Source: Kitasatospora sp. NBC_01287 (GTDB taxonomy: Bacteria; Actinomycetota; Actinomycetes; Streptomycetales; Streptomycetaceae). From it: a stretch of DNA of 64,000 nt. This document shows positions 52,869 through 64,000 of this stretch, in pieces. The translations under genes were made by a program, and so were the position numbers. The notes under the pieces are model-generated. The model saw only the letters and a program-made list of their open reading frames with translations. It had not been told where the DNA came from and did no database searches. The stretch is taken from positions 1 through 64,000 of the forward strand of contig NZ_JAPEPB010000001.1 of NCBI RefSeq assembly GCF_026340565.1, written 5' to 3'. How positions within the stretch are numbered: position 1 is the stretch's first letter; every line of letters begins with the position of its first letter.

Positions 52869-52958
52869 CGGTGGTCGTCGGCACTGGTGGTCGTCGGCGC
52901 TGGTGGTCGTCGGCGCTGGTGGTCGTCGGCGCTGGTGGTCGTCGGCGCCGGTGGTCGT
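52869..52958. repeat. 16-bp tandem repeat between NRPS and mbtH
   Basis: Five full units of TGGTGGTCGTCGGCGC-type sequence (52869-52948), then a partial sixth. The unit length is not a multiple of three, and the array lies in the gap between the NRPS stop (53011) and the mbtH start (52847). Confidence 0.9.
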
Positions 52959-53010
52959 TCGAACGCTCGGGCGCACGGGGGACCGCGGCCCGGCGCAGGG
53001 TACGGCGCCG

Positions 53011-56000
53011 TCATCGGCCTCCTCGGGCATGCCGGGCGATGTGGCGCAGGGCCTCGCCGAACTCCTCGGCCACCCGGCGCACACTCGCCGTGTCGTGGAC
53101 GGCGGGGCGGTGGTGCCAGGTGAAGGCGAGGCGGCCGTCCTGCACCGCACCGACCACCTCCACCAGGTGCGAGCCGCCGTCCCGGGGGTCGTGGTCCTGC
53201 CCGAACGAGCCGCGCTCGGCCCGCACAAGAGCGCGGTCGTGGCCGTGGCCGTGGTCAGGGTCATGGTCATGGTCGGGGGTCTCCGGGCGGGAGTCCCACT
53301 GGCCGAGGTAGTTGAAGACCACCTCGCCCTGCGCACCGGCGGCGAGCCGCTCGCGGACCTCGGGCGGGCCGAAGGTGCGCAGGGCGCCGAAGCCGAGCCC
53401 GTTGCCCGGCACCGCGCGCAGCTGGCGGCGCACCGACTTGACCAAGGACCGCCAGTCGCGCTCCGGGCCGAACTCCTCGGGCGCGGGCACCTGGAAGGCG
53501 ACCGGGTGGACGGTGGTGAACCAGCCGACCGTACGGGAGAGGTCGACGCCCTCCAGCACGTCCTCGCGGCCGTGCCCCTCCAGGTCCAGGCGGACCTGCT
53601 CGCGCCCGGTCCAGCGAGCCAGCGCCAGCGCGAGGGCGGCCAGCAGCACGTCGTTGACACGGGTGCGGTACGCCGTCGGCGCCGCCCGCAGCAGGGCTGT
53701 GGTGTCCGCCTCGTCCAGTTCCACGCTCACCGTCGCCTGCTCACCCGCCCCCGCTCCCGCTCCCGCCAGGCGCTCCGGCTGGACGGAGCCGGCGGACACC
53801 GCCTGCTCCCAGTAGGGCAGTTCGTCGTCCAGGCCGCCTGCTGCGACGTGGGCGGCGAGCCCCAGCGCCCATTGCCGGAAGGACGTACCGCGCTCCCCGA
53901 GCGTGACCGGCTCGCCCCGCGCGGCCTGCCGGTAGGCGCTCTCCAGGTCATCGCGCAGGACGCGCCAGGAGACGGCGTCGACGACCAGGTGGTGGGCGAC
54001 CAGGAGCAGGAACACCGGCCGACCGGGGTCACCGCCGAACAGGGCCGCCCGCAGCAGTGGACCGCGGGCCAGGTCGAATCCGGCGTGCAGTTCGTCGGCG
54101 ACCCGCGCGATGGCCGCGTCGGCCTGCTCGGACGACTGCCCGGTCAGGTCGTGGTGGTCCAGGAGGCCGTCGGTGGGAGCCGGCGGCGGGTTGAACTGGT
54201 GCCAGCCCTCCTCGTCCCGGGTGAACCGCATGCGCAGCGCGTCGTGGTGCTCGAGCAACGCGTCCAGCGCCGCGCGCAGCGCCCGCGGGTCGGGGTCGGC
54301 GCCCAGTTCCAGCAGCGTCGACTGGTTGAAGTGGTGATGGGCGGCGCGCGGGGTGGTGAGGAACCACTCCTGGATGGGCGTCAGCGGCACCTCGCCGGTC
54401 ACCGGGCCCTGGCCGCCGCGCTGCGGGGCGTCGCGCACCACGGTGGCCAGCTCCGCGACGCTCTGATGGCTGAACAGGTCCCGGGTCGCCAGGTGCAGGC
54501 CCTCCCGGCGCAGCCGCGACACCACCTGCATGCTCAGGATGGAGTCGCCGCCCAGGACGAAGAAGTTGTCGTCGACGCCGATCTCCTCGATGCCCAGCAC
54601 GTCGGACCAGATCCGGGCGATCCGGCGTTCGGTGTCGGTGCGCGGCGCGACCCGCGGCCCGGCGGCGGCCCGGGCGGGCCCGGGATCGGGCAGCGCCCGG
54701 CGGTCGGTCTTGCCGCTCGCAGTGAGTGGCAGCCGGTCCAGCGGCACGAAGAGGGAGGGGACCATGTGCGGGGGCAGCAGCTCGGCCAGCTGCGCGCGCA
54801 GCTCCGCGACGGGCACCGGGTCGACCGGGGACCCGGCCCGCTCCTCCACCGGCCCCTCGGCGAGGACGACGTAGGCCACCAACCGGGCAGGCCCGGTGCC
54901 CGCGCCGCCGCCGTCGCCGTCGCCGGGTGCTTCGGTACGCACGGTGACGACCGCGTCCCGCACCAGGGGGCTGCGCCGCAGCGCGCTCTCCACCTCGCCC
55001 GGCTCGATCCGGAAGCCGCGCAGCTTGACCTGGTCGTCCACCCGGCCGACGAAGCGCAGTTCGCCGTCGGCGTGCCGGCGCGCGAGGTCGCCGGTGCGGT
55101 ACATCCGCTCCCCCGGCGCGCCGAACGGGTCGGCCACGAAGCGGGCGGCGGTCAGGCCCGGGCGGCCGAGGTAGCCGCGGGCCAGACCGGGGCCGGCCAC
55201 GTACAGCTCCCCGGTCACCCCGGGCGGGACCGGCCGCAGGGCGGCGTCCAGGACGTGGACGGCGGCGGGACCGGCGGGGCGGCCGATCGGCGGCGTACCC
55301 GCGCCCGCCGCCAGCGGGCCGGTCCAACTGGCGACCACCGTGGCCTCGGTGGGACCGTAGGAGTTGACCATCCGGCGACCGGGGGCCCAGGCGTCGACCA
55401 GGTCGGCCGGGCACGCCTCGGCGCCGACGATCAGGGTGCGCAACGCGGGCAGCGCACCGGCCGCCGCCGGCTCCACGGTGGCCAGGGCCGCCGGCGGGAT
55501 CAGCGTGTGGCTGATCCGCCGGCCCGCGAGCACCTCGGCCAGCCGCTCGCCCACCAGCGGACCCTCCTCACCGGTGACCAGCACGGCCCCGCTGAGCAGC
55601 GAGACGCACAACTCCAGCACCGAGGCGTCGAAGCTGGGCGAGGCGAACTGGAGCACCCGGTCACCGGCGCCGGCCGCGTACTGCTCGGCGGCGGCCGCGG
55701 CGAAGCCGGCCAGTCCGCGGTGGGTCACCACCACGCCCTTGGGCGTGCCGGTCGATCCCGAGGTGTAGATGACGTAGGCGGGGTGGGCGGTCCTCAGCGC
55801 GGTGCTCCGCTCGGCATCCGTGGGCGCCGTCGGCGGTCCGTCCGCCGTCCACACCTGCGCCGGGTCGTCGAGCACCAGGAAGACGTCCGCGTCGCGCACC
55901 ATGAACTCCCGCCGCTGCGCCGGGTAGCCGGGGTCGACCGGGAGGAAGGCGCCGCCGGCCTTGCTCACGGCGAGTTGTGCCACCACCGTCTCCAGCGCGC

Positions 56001-59000
56001 GGGGCAGCACCAGGGCCACCACCCGCTCCGGCCCCACGCCCTGCTGGATGAGCCGGTGGGACAGCCGGTTGGCCGCCCGGTCCAGCTCCGCGTAGGTCAT
56101 TTCGCGATCGCCGTCCAGGACGGCCACCGCACCGGGTGTGCGGGCCACCTGCCGTTCGAACAGCTCGGGCAGGGTCGCCTCGGGCACCGCGTGGAACGTC
56201 CCCCGGGCCTGGTCGAGCAGGGTCTTCAGCTCGTCGTCGCAGGCCAGCGGCAGCGCGCCGAGCGGGCGCTTCGGGTCCTCGGCGACGGCGGCCAGCAAGG
56301 TGCCGAGCTGGTCGGCCATCCGCTCGGCGGTGGCCGCCTCGAACAGGTCGGTGTTGTAGCTGATCAGGCAGAGCAGCGCGCCGGAGGCCGTCTCGGCGAA
56401 CTCCAGGGTGAGGTCGAACGCCGCCTGGTCCAGCTCGGTCTCGATGTCGGTGACGGCGAGACCGGGCAGCTCCAGGTCGGTGGCCGGGGTGTTCTGCAGG
56501 ACGACCATGACCTGGAAGAGCGGACTGCGGCTGGTGTCGCGGACCGGTTGCACCTCGTCCACCACCCGCTCGAACGGCACCTCCTGGTGCTCGAAGGCGT
56601 CCAGCACCGTACGCCGGACGCCGCCGAGGAACTCGGTGAAGGGCTGCCCCGCCTCGACCCGGGAGCGCAGCACCAGGGTGTTGACGAAGAACCCGACGAG
56701 GTTCTGCGTCTCGGCCCGGTCGCGGCCGGAGGTGACGGTGCCGACGGCGATGTCCGCGTCCCCGCTGAGCCGGGCGAGATAGGCCTGGGCGGCGGCGACC
56801 AGCGTGGCGAACAGGGTGGCGCCCTGCTCCCGGCCGACCCGGGCCAGGCGGCGGACGGTGGGGGCGGGCACCTCCAGGCGGGCGGTGGCTCCGTTGCTGG
56901 TGCGCACCGCGGGCCGGGGCCGGTCGGTGGGCAGCTGGAGCGGCTCGGTGCCCGCCAACTGCTGCTTCCAGTAGGCGAGCTGGTCCTCGGTGCCGGCCGC
57001 GCCGGCCGAGCGCTGCCAGTGCGCGTAGTCGGCGTACTGCACCGGCAGTGCCGGCAACGGGGCTTCGGCGGAGCCCAGTTCGGCCCGGTAGAGGTGGGCC
57101 AGGTCGGTGAGCAGGACGGAGGTCGACCAGCCGTCGGTGATGATGTGGTGCAGGGTGAGGGCCAGCACGTGGTCGCCGTCGGCCAGCCGGACCAGGGCGA
57201 CGCGCAGCAGCGGTCCCCGGCGCAGGTCGAAGGGCCGGCCGCGTTCCTCGGCGAGCAGCCGGCGCAGTGCCGAGCGCTGCTCCCGCTCGGGAAGGTCGGA
57301 CAGGCCGGACAGGTCGTGCAGGTCGTGCAGGCCGGGCAGGCCGGACAGGTCGTGCAGCGGCAGCGGCACCGGCGAGGGCCGGTGGACGAGTTGGACGCCA
57401 CGCCCGTCGACGCTCTCGAAGGTGGTGCGCAGCGACTCGTGGCGGGCCACCAGGGCGTTCAGGGCCGCGCCGAGGGCGCCGAGGTCCAGCGCGCCACGCA
57501 GGCGCAGCGCGAGCGCGGTGACGTACTCGGCGCCGCCGGGCGCGAACTCGTCCAGGAACCAGAGGCGTTGCTGGGCGTAGGACATCGGCGGCGCCGTCTC
57601 GCGGGCGACCGCGACGATGGCCGGGAGCCCGGCGGAGCGGTGCTGCTCCTCGGTGAGCAGCCGGGCCAGAGCGGCCGGCGTGGGGTGGGTGAACACCGCG
57701 CGGGGCGTCAGGTCGGTGCCGAACGCCTCGGCCAGCCGGGCGGCGAGCCGGATGCTGAGGATGGAGTCCCCGCCCAACTCGAAGAAGCCGTCCGCCACAC
57801 CGGGCGGCGCCGTGCCCAGCACCTCCCCGAAGACCTCCGCCGTGCGGCGTTCGGCCTCGGTGCGCGGCGCGAGGCGCTCGCGCGGCCCGGCGCCGCGGTC
57901 GGCGTCCGGCGCCGGCAGCGCGGCGCGGTCGACCTTGCCGTTGCGGCTCAGCGGGAGGGCGGCGAGCGGGACGAAGGCGCTGGGGACGAGGTAGTCGGGC
58001 AGGCAGCGGGCGGCGAAGGCCCCCAGGTCCGCCAGGTCCGTGCCGGCCGGGCCGACCACGTACGCCACCAACCGCCTGGCGCCGGGCCGGTCCTCGCGGG
58101 CGAGGACGGCGACGTCGGTGACCCCCGGGTGCGCGGCCAGCGCGGCCGCCACCTCGCCGGGCTCGACCCGGAAGCCGCGGATCTTCAGCTGGTCGTCCGT
58201 GCGGCCCAGGAACTCCACGGCGCCGTCCGGCCGCCGCCTGGCCAGGTCGCCGGTGCGGTACATCCTCCCCCCGCCCTCGGCCGGGGGCGCCCCCGTCCCC
58301 GGCGCGCCGAACGGGTCGGCGAGGAAGCGCGCCGCGGTCTCGCCCGGCCGGCCCAGGTAGCCGCGCGCCACGCCCTCACCGGCCACGAACAGCTCGCCCA
58401 CGCAGCCGGGCGGCACGGGCCGCAACCGGCGGTCCAGGACGTACACGCGCTTGTCGTCCAGAGGGTGGCCGACGGGCACGGTGTCGGGCACCGCCGCCGG
58501 GTCCGCGAGGGCGAAGGAGGTCGCGAAGGTGGTGGTCTCGGTGGGTCCGTAGCCGTCCACCACGCTCAGGCCGGGGCAGGCGGCGAGGACCCGGCGCACG
58601 GCGGCGGCGGGCACCACGTCGCCACCGGTCCACAGCCGGCGCAGGCCCGCGAAGCAGTCCGGCGCGTCCTGGGCCAGCAACCGGAAGAGCCCGGCGGTGA
58701 GCCACAGCGCCGTCAGCCCCTCGGCCGCCAGCCGCCGCAGCAGCGCCGCGTCCACCGGTCCGTCGGGGGCGACGACCACCTGGCCGCCGTTGAGCAGCGG
58801 TGCCCACACCTCGAAGGTGGCGGCGTCGAAGGCGACCGGGGAGTGCAGCAGCACCTGCTCGCACCCTCCGTCGGCGAAGCGGCTGTCGGTGGCCAGCGAG
58901 GCCACGTCCCGGTGGCGGACCGCCACCGCCTTGGGCTCGCCGGTGGAGCCGGAGGTGAACATCACGTACGCCAGCCGGTCGGGGTCGGCCGACGGCGCGG

Positions 59001-62000
59001 GCACGGCCGGCGCGGGCACGGCGGGCCGCTCGGCCGCCTCGGTGCGGGCGGCGGCGACCTGGGCGACGGTGAGCTCGAAGGTGGCGCCGGCCCGGGCGAG
59101 CAGCGCGCGGCGGCGCTCCTCGGGCGCCCGGGCGTCCACCGGCACGTAGGCGCCGCCCGCCTTGAGGACGGCCAGCTGGGCGACGACGAGTTCCACCGAG
59201 CGGTCCATCGCCAGCGCCACCCGGTCCTCGATCGCCAGGCCCTGGGCCAGCAGCCGGGCGGCCAGGCGGTCCGACCACCGCGCCAGCCGGCGGTAGGTCA
59301 GCTCGTTCTCACCGTGCCGCAGCGCGACCGCCTCGGGTGTGCGGCGGGCCTGCTCGGCGAAGAGCGCCACCGGGCTGCGCGGCGCCACTCGGCGGGCAGG
59401 GGTGTGCCACGCCGCCAGCAGTTCCCGGTCGGCCGGGGTCAGCAGCTCCAGATCGCCCACCTCGCCGTCGACGCCGTCCACGCCGTCGGCGAGGCCGGTG
59501 AGCAGGACGGCCAGGCGCTGGGCCGCGCGCTCCACGGTGGGGCGGTCGAAGAGCGCGGGGTCGTAGGCCAGGTCGAAGCCGAGCCGCTCGGCCAGGTAGG
59601 CGCGCAGGCACCAGGGGAAGGTGGTGGCGTCGTCGGCGCGTACCTCCGCCACCCGCACGCCGGTCCTGGCCGCGAGGGACTCGTCGACGGGGTAGTTCTC
59701 GAACACCACCATGCTGTCGAACAGCGCCTCGCCGGCCGGCACCTCGCTCAGCGCCTGGATGCGGGTCAGCGCCAGGTGGTCGAACGGGCGCCCGTCGCTC
59801 TGCCGCTCCTGGAGCTCCCGCAGCCAGGGCAGCACGCCGCCGGTGGCGGGTATCCGGACCCGGGTGGGCACGGTGTTGATGAACATGCCGATCATCGACT
59901 CGACGCCGGGCAGCTCCGCCGGCCGGCCGGAGACGGTGGTGCCGAAGACCACGTCGTCGCTGCCGCTGTAGCGCGCCAGCAGCAGCGCCCAGGCCCCCTC
60001 GATCACGGTGTTGACGGTCAGTCCGGCGCGGGCGGCCCGCTCCCGCAGCCGCCGGGAGATGGCCTGGTCCAGCTCGTGGTGGACGGTCGCGGCGGAGCGG
60101 GCGCGGTGCGCCTGGCCGGGCACGCGGTCGAACGGCAGCACATTGCGCGCGCTGAAGCCGGCAAGCGCCTCGGCCCAGTGCTCCTCGGCCGCCTGCCCGT
60201 CCTGCTCGGCCAGCCAGTGCAGGAAGTCCGCGAACGGACGCCGTGGCGGCCACAGCCGCCGCGGGTCGCCGCCGGTCAGCGCGGCGTACTGCTCGCAGAC
60301 CTCGCTCAGCAGTTGCCCGCTGCTCCAGCCGTCCAGGATCAGGTGGTGGGTGGACCAGAGCAGCAGCACCTCCTCGCCCGGCAGCGCGGCCAGCGTGAGG
60401 CGGGTGAGCGGCGCGGTGGTGAGGTCCATGCCCGCGGCGCGGTCCGCGGCGAGCAACCGCTCGGTCTCCGCCGCCCGCCGCTGGGCCGGCAGCTGCCGCC
60501 AGTCCAGCAGGGTGACTGGCAACTCGGCGTGGTGGAGCACCAGTTGGACGGGATGCGGCAGGCCCCGCCAGTGCACGCCGGTGCGCAGCGCCGGCGTGCG
60601 ATCGGCCAGCAGCTGCCAGGCCTCGGCGAAGGCGCGCGGGTCGGCCACCCCGGCCAGCCGCACCGCGATCCGGTCGAAGTAGGCGCCTTCGGTGTCGACC
60701 AGACCGTGGAAGAGCATCCCGGACTGCAGCGGTGTCAGCGGCAGCACGTCCGCGACCTGCCGCCCGTCACCGACGAGCCGGTCCAGCTGGTCCTGGGTCA
60801 GGCCGGCGAGCGGGAAGTCGGACGGGGTGCGGCCTCCGGCCCCGGGGCGGGCGCAGTGCGCCACGATCTCGCGCAGCGCGGCAGCCATCTCCTCGGCCAG
60901 CCGGCGCACGTCGGCCTCGTCGTAGACGTCCGGCGGGTAGGTCCAGCCCAGTTCGAGGCGTCCGTGCTGGACCACCCCCGTGATGTCCAGCAGGTAGGGG
61001 CGGGCTTCGTCCGGGTCGGTGTCACGGCCGACCGGGGGCAGCGAGTCGCGGTACAGCCCGTCCGCGCCGGTGCTCTCGGCATCCCACCGGCCGTGGTAGT
61101 TGAAGCCGACCTGCGGGGCCGGCGCGTCCGCCGACCGGCTCCCCGGCAGCAGGTGGCGCAGCGCGCCGTGGCTCAGCCCGCGCAGCGGCACCGCGCGCAG
61201 CTGCTCCTTGACCGAGCGCAGGGTCTCGTGCCACCCGGCGTCGGGGGCCACGCTCAGGGCGAGCGGGAACTCGGCGGTGAACCAGCCCACCGTCCGGGAC
61301 AGGTCCAGGTCCTCGAAGAGGTCCTCCCGGCCGTGCCCCTCCACGCCGACCAGTACGCTCTCGCGACCGCACCAGCGGGACAGGGTGCGGCCCAGCGCGC
61401 TGAGCAGCACGTCGTTGACCTGGGTGCGGTAGGCCTCGGGGACCTGGCGCAGCAGGGCGTCGGTCGTCTGCGCGTCCAGCGTCACGGTGACGGTGGCGGC
61501 GGTGCCGTGGGTGTTGGGCCCGGGCCGGCCGGCGGGCAGGTCGGCCCGGGCCGTGGCGGTCCGCGCCCAGTACTCGCGGTCGGCGTCCAGCGCGCCGGAG
61601 CGGGTGTGCTGCTCCAGCCGGGTGGCCCAGCGGCCGTAGGAGGTGCCCGCCGGGGGAAGCTCGACCAGCTTGCCGGTCAGCGCCGTTCGGTACGCCGCCT
61701 CGATGTCGGCCAGCAGGATGCGCCAGGAGACGCCGTCCACGGCCAGGTGGTGGACGGTGACGACGAGTTGGCCCGGCTGCCGGGCGCCGCGGTCGAAGAG
61801 GAGCACGCGGACCATCCGGCCCTCGGTCGGGTCCAGTTCGGCCTGGGCGCGGAGCGTGGCGTCCTGCACCGCCGCCTCCACGGCCGCGGGGTCGAGGTCG
61901 GCCACCTGGTGCCGGGTGAGGACGCCCTGCGGCGCCTCGGCGAGCACCTCCTGGCGCCAGCCGGTGCCGGTGTGGCGCAGCCGGGTGCGCAGGGCCGCGT

Positions 62001-64000
62001 GGCAGCGCACCAGGGCCGCGGCGGCCTGTCCCAGGGCCGACTGGTCCGTGCCGGGGGCCAGTTCCAGCCGCTGGGTCATGGTGAAGCGCAGCGGGTCGCG
62101 CGGGCCGCGGCCGTCGAGGTACCAGTGCTGGATCGGGGTGAGCGGTGCTTCGCCGGGTGCGGTGTCGTCGCCGGGCACCGGGCGCGCGGCCACCTCGCCG
62201 ACGACCAGGGCGAGTTCGGCGACGCTCTGGTGCCGGAAGACGTCCTTGGTGGTGAGCGCGAGCCCGGCGGCCCGGGCCCGGGAGACGATCTGGATGCTGA
62301 GGATGGAGTCGCCGCCGAGCGCGAAGAAGTTGTCGTGCGCGCCCACCGTGGCCACTCCCAGCACCTCGGCCCAGATCGCTGCCAGTCGCTGCTCGGCCCC
62401 GGGCCGCGGCGCCACGAACGCGGTGCCGCTGTCGGGCTGGGCGGGCGGGGCGGGCAGCGCGCGGCGGTCGGTCTTGCCGCTGGAGGTGCGCGGGATCCGC
62501 TCCAGCGCAACGAACGCGGCGGGCACCATGTGGTCGGGCAGCGTCCGCCGCAGCCGGACCCGCAGCTCCTCGGCGGGTGGGACCCTGTCCCCGGCGGGCA
62601 CCAGGTGGCCGACCAGCATCAGGCGGCCGGCGTGCTCGCGGGCGGTGACCACCGCCTCGGCGACGTCCGGGTGCTCCAGCAGGGCGGCCTCCACCTCGCC
62701 GGGCTCGACCCGGAACCCCCGGATCTTGACCTGCTCGTCGACCCGGCCCAGGAACTCCAGCAGTCCGTCCGCGTCCCAGCGGGCCCGGTCGCCGGTGCGG
62801 TACATCCGGGTACCGGGAGGCCCGAACGGGTCGGGCAGGAAGCGGGTGGCGGTCAGGCCCGGCCGGTTCAGGTAGCCGCGGGCCACCTGCGCTCCGGCCA
62901 GGAACAGCTCCCCCGCCGTGCCGGGCGGCACCGGCCGTAGGGCGTCGTCGAGCACGTAGGCCCGCAGGTTGCGGCCCGGACGGCCGACGACCGGGCGCTC
63001 GGGGCTGTCCGCGCAGCGGCCGTAGAGGGCGTCGACGGTGCACTCGGTGGGCCCGTAGACGTTGTAGGTCGTGACGCCGAGATCGCGCTGCGCCGCGCAC
63101 AGCTCCTGCCAGGCGGCCGGCGAGATCGCCTCGCCGCCGACCAGCAGCAGGCCCGGGTGGTGACGGCCGGCTGCGAACAGCCCGGCGGCGGTGAGTTCGC
63201 GCAGGTAGGAGGGGGTGACGTTGACCACGTCCAGGCGCCGTTCGGCGATCCGGGCGCAGAACGCCTCCGGGTCGAGCCGGACGTCCTCGTCGATGAGGTG
63301 CAGCTCCTGGCCGAACGCCAGCAGCAGCGGGCCCTCCCAGCTGGTGTCGAAGGAGAACGAGGCGCTGAGCGCCATCCGCAGCCGGCGCCCGTCCGTGAGG
63401 TGCGGCGTGAGAATACCCGCGCGGTGGTCCTGGCAGAGGTTGACCAGCTGGCGGTGCTCCACCGCGACGCCCTTGGGGCGGCCGGTGGAGCCGGAGGTGT
63501 AGATGACGTACGCGGTGTGCTGCGGCAGCAGCGGGCGGACGCGGTCGGCGTCGGTGGGGTCGTGGGCGGGCAGCCGGTCCCACGGCACCTCGCGCAGCTC
63601 CCGCTCCGTCAGCAGCGTCCGCGGACGGGCGTCGGCGAGCAGGAAGGCGGCCCGCTCCTCGGGGAGTTCGGGATCCAGGCAGAGCAGCGCGGCACCCGAC
63701 TTGAGCACCGCGAGCAGCGCGACCAGCATCTCCGAGGTGCGCGGCAGCCGCAGCGCGACCACCTGCTCCGGGCCGGCTCCCTGGGAGACGAGGTGGTGGG
63801 CGAGCCGGTTGGCCCGCTCGTTGAGGGCGGCGAAGTCGAGGGTGGCGTCGGTGGCGACCAGGGCGGTGGCGTGCGGGGTGCGGGCGGCCTGCGCCTCGAA
63901 CAGCGCGGGGAAGGTGGTGTCCGCCACGGGCAGCGGCTCGCCCTGCCCCATCCGCAGCACCTGCCGGCGCTCGGCGGCGGTCATCAGCGGCAGGGCGGCG
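53011..64000 (-). CDS. non-ribosomal peptide synthetase, modules A-T-E / C-A-T / C-A-T-E (5' end outside the window)
   Basis: The frame is open at the right edge; the first visible residues ([12 protein letters not shown]) are a C-A linker, so a condensation domain should lie upstream. Order by position: A1 63930-62440 ([14 protein letters not shown]), T1 about 62400-62190 (LGGDSI), E1 62140-60870 ([25 protein letters not shown]), C2 60770-59440 (HHLILDGWS), A2 59400-57920, T2 57880-57640, C3 57590-56220 (HHIITDGWS), A3 56180-54690, T3 54640-54430, E2 54400-53020. E2 reads [11 protein letters not shown], with Ala for the usual Gly. Hand-aligned specificity residues: A1 DTWNLGVVD (Asp at 331 hints at a basic residue), A2 DAFWWGGTF (close to valine codes), A3 DALLIGSVV (unclear, hydrophobic). 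No thioesterase, so the chain passes on to another protein. Confidence 0.95.
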   Translation of the reverse strand, partial: AALPLMTAAERRQVLRMGQGEPLPVADTTFPALFEAQAARTPHATALVATDATLDFAALNERANRLAHHLVSQGAGPEQVVALRLPRTSEMLVALLAVLKSGAALLCLDPELPEERAAFLLADARPRTLLTERELREVPWDRLPAHDPTDADRVRPLLPQHTAYVIYTSGSTGRPKGVAVEHRQLVNLCQDHRAGILTPHLTDGRRLRMALSASFSFDTSWEGPLLLAFGQELHLIDEDVRLDPEAFCARIAERRLDVVNVTPSYLRELTAAGLFAAGRHHPGLLLVGGEAISPAAWQELCAAQRDLGVTTYNVYGPTECTVDALYGRCADSPERPVVGRPGRNLRAYVLDDALRPVPPGTAGELFLAGAQVARGYLNRPGLTATRFLPDPFGPPGTRMYRTGDRARWDADGLLEFLGRVDEQVKIRGFRVEPGEVEAALLEHPDVAEAVVTAREHAGRLMLVGHLVPAGDRVPPAEELRVRLRRTLPDHMVPAAFVALERIPRTSSGKTDRRALPAPPAQPDSGTAFVAPRPGAEQRLAAIWAEVLGVATVGAHDNFFALGGDSILSIQIVSRARAAGLALTTKDVFRHQSVAELALVVGEVAARPVPGDDTAPGEAPLTPIQHWYLDGRGPRDPLRFTMTQRLELAPGTDQSALGQAAAALVRCHAALRTRLRHTGTGWRQEVLAEAPQGVLTRHQVADLDPAAVEAAVQDATLRAQAELDPTEGRMVRVLLFDRGARQPGQLVVTVHHLAVDGVSWRILLADIEAAYRTALTGKLVELPPAGTSYGRWATRLEQHTRSGALDADREYWARTATARADLPAGRPGPNTHGTAATVTVTLDAQTTDALLRQVPEAYRTQVNDVLLSALGRTLSRWCGRESVLVGVEGHGREDLFEDLDLSRTVGWFTAEFPLALSVAPDAGWHETLRSVKEQLRAVPLRGLSHGALRHLLPGSRSADAPAPQVGFNYHGRWDAESTGADGLYRDSLPPVGRDTDPDEARPYLLDITGVVQHGRLELGWTYPPDVYDEADVRRLAEEMAAALREIVAHCARPGAGGRTPSDFPLAGLTQDQLDRLVGDGRQVADVLPLTPLQSGMLFHGLVDTEGAYFDRIAVRLAGVADPRAFAEAWQLLADRTPALRTGVHWRGLPHPVQLVLHHAELPVTLLDWRQLPAQRRAAETERLLAADRAAGMDLTTAPLTRLTLAALPGEEVLLLWSTHHLILDGWSSGQLLSEVCEQYAALTGGDPRRLWPPRRPFADFLHWLAEQDGQAAEEHWAEALAGFSARNVLPFDRVPGQAHRARSAATVHHELDQAISRRLRERAARAGLTVNTVIEGAWALLLARYSGSDDVVFGTTVSGRPAELPGVESMIGMFINTVPTRVRIPATGGVLPWLRELQERQSDGRPFDHLALTRIQALSEVPAGEALFDSMVVFENYPVDESLAARTGVRVAEVRADDATTFPWCLRAYLAERLGFDLAYDPALFDRPTVERAAQRLAVLLTGLADGVDGVDGEVGDLELLTPADRELLAAWHTPARRVAPRSPVALFAEQARRTPEAVALRHGENELTYRRLARWSDRLAARLLAQGLAIEDRVALAMDRSVELVVAQLAVLKAGGAYVPVDARAPEERRRALLARAGATFELTVAQVAAARTEAAERPAVPAPAVPAPSADPDRLAYVMFTSGSTGEPKAVAVRHRDVASLATDSRFADGGCEQVLLHSPVAFDAATFEVWAPLLNGGQVVVAPDGPVDAALLRRLAAEGLTALWLTAGLFRLLAQDAPDCFAGLRRLWTGGDVVPAAAVRRVLAACPGLSVVDGYGPTETTTFATSFALADPAAVPDTVPVGHPLDDKRVYVLDRRLRPVPPGCVGELFVAGEGVARGYLGRPGETAARFLADPFGAPGTGAPPAEGGGRMYRTGDLARRRPDGAVEFLGRTDDQLKIRGFRVEPGEVAAALAAHPGVTDVAVLAREDRPGARRLVAYVVGPAGTDLADLGAFAARCLPDYLVPSAFVPLAALPLSRNGKVDRAALPAPDADRGAGPRERLAPRTEAERRTAEVFGEVLGTAPPGVADGFFELGGDSILSIRLAARLAEAFGTDLTPRAVFTHPTPAALARLLTEEQHRSAGLPAIVAVARETAPPMSYAQQRLWFLDEFAPGGAEYVTALALRLRGALDLGALGAALNALVARHESLRTTFESVDGRGVQLVHRPSPVPLPLHDLSGLPGLHDLHDLSGLSDLPEREQRSALRRLLAEERGRPFDLRRGPLLRVALVRLADGDHVLALTLHHIITDGWSTSVLLTDLAHLYRAELGSAEAPLPALPVQYADYAHWQRSAGAAGTEDQLAYWKQQLAGTEPLQLPTDRPRPAVRTSNGATARLEVPAPTVRRLARVGREQGATLFATLVAAAQAYLARLSGDADIAVGTVTSGRDRAETQNLVGFFVNTLVLRSRVEAGQPFTEFLGGVRRTVLDAFEHQEVPFERVVDEVQPVRDTSRSPLFQVMVVLQNTPATDLELPGLAVTDIETELDQAAFDLTLEFAETASGALLCLISYNTDLFEAATAERMADQLGTLLAAVAEDPKRPLGALPLACDDELKTLLDQARGTFHAVPEATLPELFERQVARTPGAVAVLDGDREMTYAELDRAANRLSHRLIQQGVGPERVVALVLPRALETVVAQLAVSKAGGAFLPVDPGYPAQRREFMVRDADVFLVLDDPAQVWTADGPPTAPTDAERSTALRTAHPAYVIYTSGSTGTPKGVVVTHRGLAGFAAAAAEQYAAGAGDRVLQFASPSFDASVLELCVSLLSGAVLVTGEEGPLVGERLAEVLAGRRISHTLIPPAALATVEPAAAGALPALRTLIVGAEACPADLVDAWAPGRRMVNSYGPTEATVVASWTGPLAAGAGTPPIGRPAGPAAVHVLDAALRPVPPGVTGELYVAGPGLARGYLGRPGLTAARFVADPFGAPGERMYRTGDLARRHADGELRFVGRVDDQVKLRGFRIEPGEVESALRRSPLVRDAVVTVRTEAPGDGDGGGAGTGPARLVAYVVLAEGPVEERAGSPVDPVPVAELRAQLAELLPPHMVPSLFVPLDRLPLTASGKTDRRALPDPGPARAAAGPRVAPRTDTERRIARIWSDVLGIEEIGVDDNFFVLGGDSILSMQVVSRLRREGLHLATRDLFSHQSVAELATVVRDAPQRGGQGPVTGEVPLTPIQEWFLTTPRAAHHHFNQSTLLELGADPDPRALRAALDALLEHHDALRMRFTRDEEGWHQFNPPPAPTDGLLDHHDLTGQSSEQADAAIARVADELHAGFDLARGPLLRAALFGGDPGRPVFLLLVAHHLVVDAVSWRVLRDDLESAYRQAARGEPVTLGERGTSFRQWALGLAAHVAAGGLDDELPYWEQAVSAGSVQPERLAGAGAGAGEQATVSVELDEADTTALLRAAPTAYRTRVNDVLLAALALALARWTGREQVRLDLEGHGREDVLEGVDLSRTVGWFTTVHPVAFQVPAPEEFGPERDWRSLVKSVRRQLRAVPGNGLGFGALRTFGPPEVRERLAAGAQGEVVFNYLGQWDSRPETPDHDHDPDHGHGHDRALVRAERGSFGQDHDPRDGGSHLVEVVGAVQDGRLAFTWHHRPAVHDTASVRRVAEEFGEALRHIARHARGGR

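Noticed and set aside
52834..62940. 3,368-codon open frame antisense to the NRPS
   Set aside because: It is a shadow of the GC-biased codons of the NRPS; its translation is Gly/Arg/Val/Gln-rich with no domains, while the opposite strand encodes unmistakable NRPS motifs.

Overview
The window is very GC-rich and looks like a Streptomycetaceae replicon (Streptomyces or Kitasatospora). The grounds are GTG/TTG starts, third-position G/C bias, paired replication-relaxation-type plasmid genes, actinobacterial IS families, and a large NRPS with an MbtH partner. Most of it (about 1-50,600) is accessory DNA of the kind found on linear plasmids or chromosome arms. I saw no rRNA, tRNA or CRISPR array.

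Layout. 1-2,090 has no convincing gene: the first 720 bases are packed with short palindromes with 3-base loops, followed by the first copy of a long composite intergenic repeat. 2,096-4,786 holds small unknown genes and an HNH endonuclease. 4,950-12,049 is a leftward operon-like block: a helix-turn-helix protein, a 736-aa protein whose C-terminal half carries divergent family-B DNA polymerase palm motifs, a 235-aa HTH protein overlapping it by GTGA, an SF2 helicase with helicase-associated repeats, and an unknown helical protein. I read it as a candidate replication module, possibly protein-primed; this is inference. 12,315-14,745 has two unknown genes and a broken SF2 helicase joined out of frame to a SAVED domain.

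15,306-43,300 is a transposon graveyard. It includes a TniQ/TnsA/TnsC-type module whose ATPase gene is split by an IS3-family element, an IS256-family transposase translationally coupled to a P-loop kinase, and two replication-relaxation genes (one frameshifted). It also includes a PD-(D/E)xK protein inserted next to one of these, a Tn7-like remnant with a 5-bp target duplication (30,221-32,454), an IS5-like element with passenger genes, and a second identical-length IS3 copy nested in an IS5 relic. A cargo-only Tn7-like mini-element with 77-bp inverted repeats and a 5-bp duplication (38,658-40,770) hosts an IS630, and a complete ISL3 element follows. Several pre-insertion sites can be reconstructed exactly. 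Four degenerate copies of the composite repeat (about 780-2,085; 22,270-24,240; 38,500-41,605; 45,430-46,480) are scattered through the accessory DNA.

43,472-50,623 carries ordinary small genes: a DUF1963-like protein, unknowns, an alpha/beta hydrolase divergent from an ArsR-like regulator with a shared palindrome, and a truncated FGGY kinase. 50,741-64,000 is the downstream end of an NRPS cluster read leftward: an NRPS (A-T-E / C-A-T / C-A-T-E, open at the right edge), MbtH, GNAT acetyltransferase and MFS exporter. The NRPS ends in an epimerase without a thioesterase, so its peptide must pass to another synthetase outside the window.
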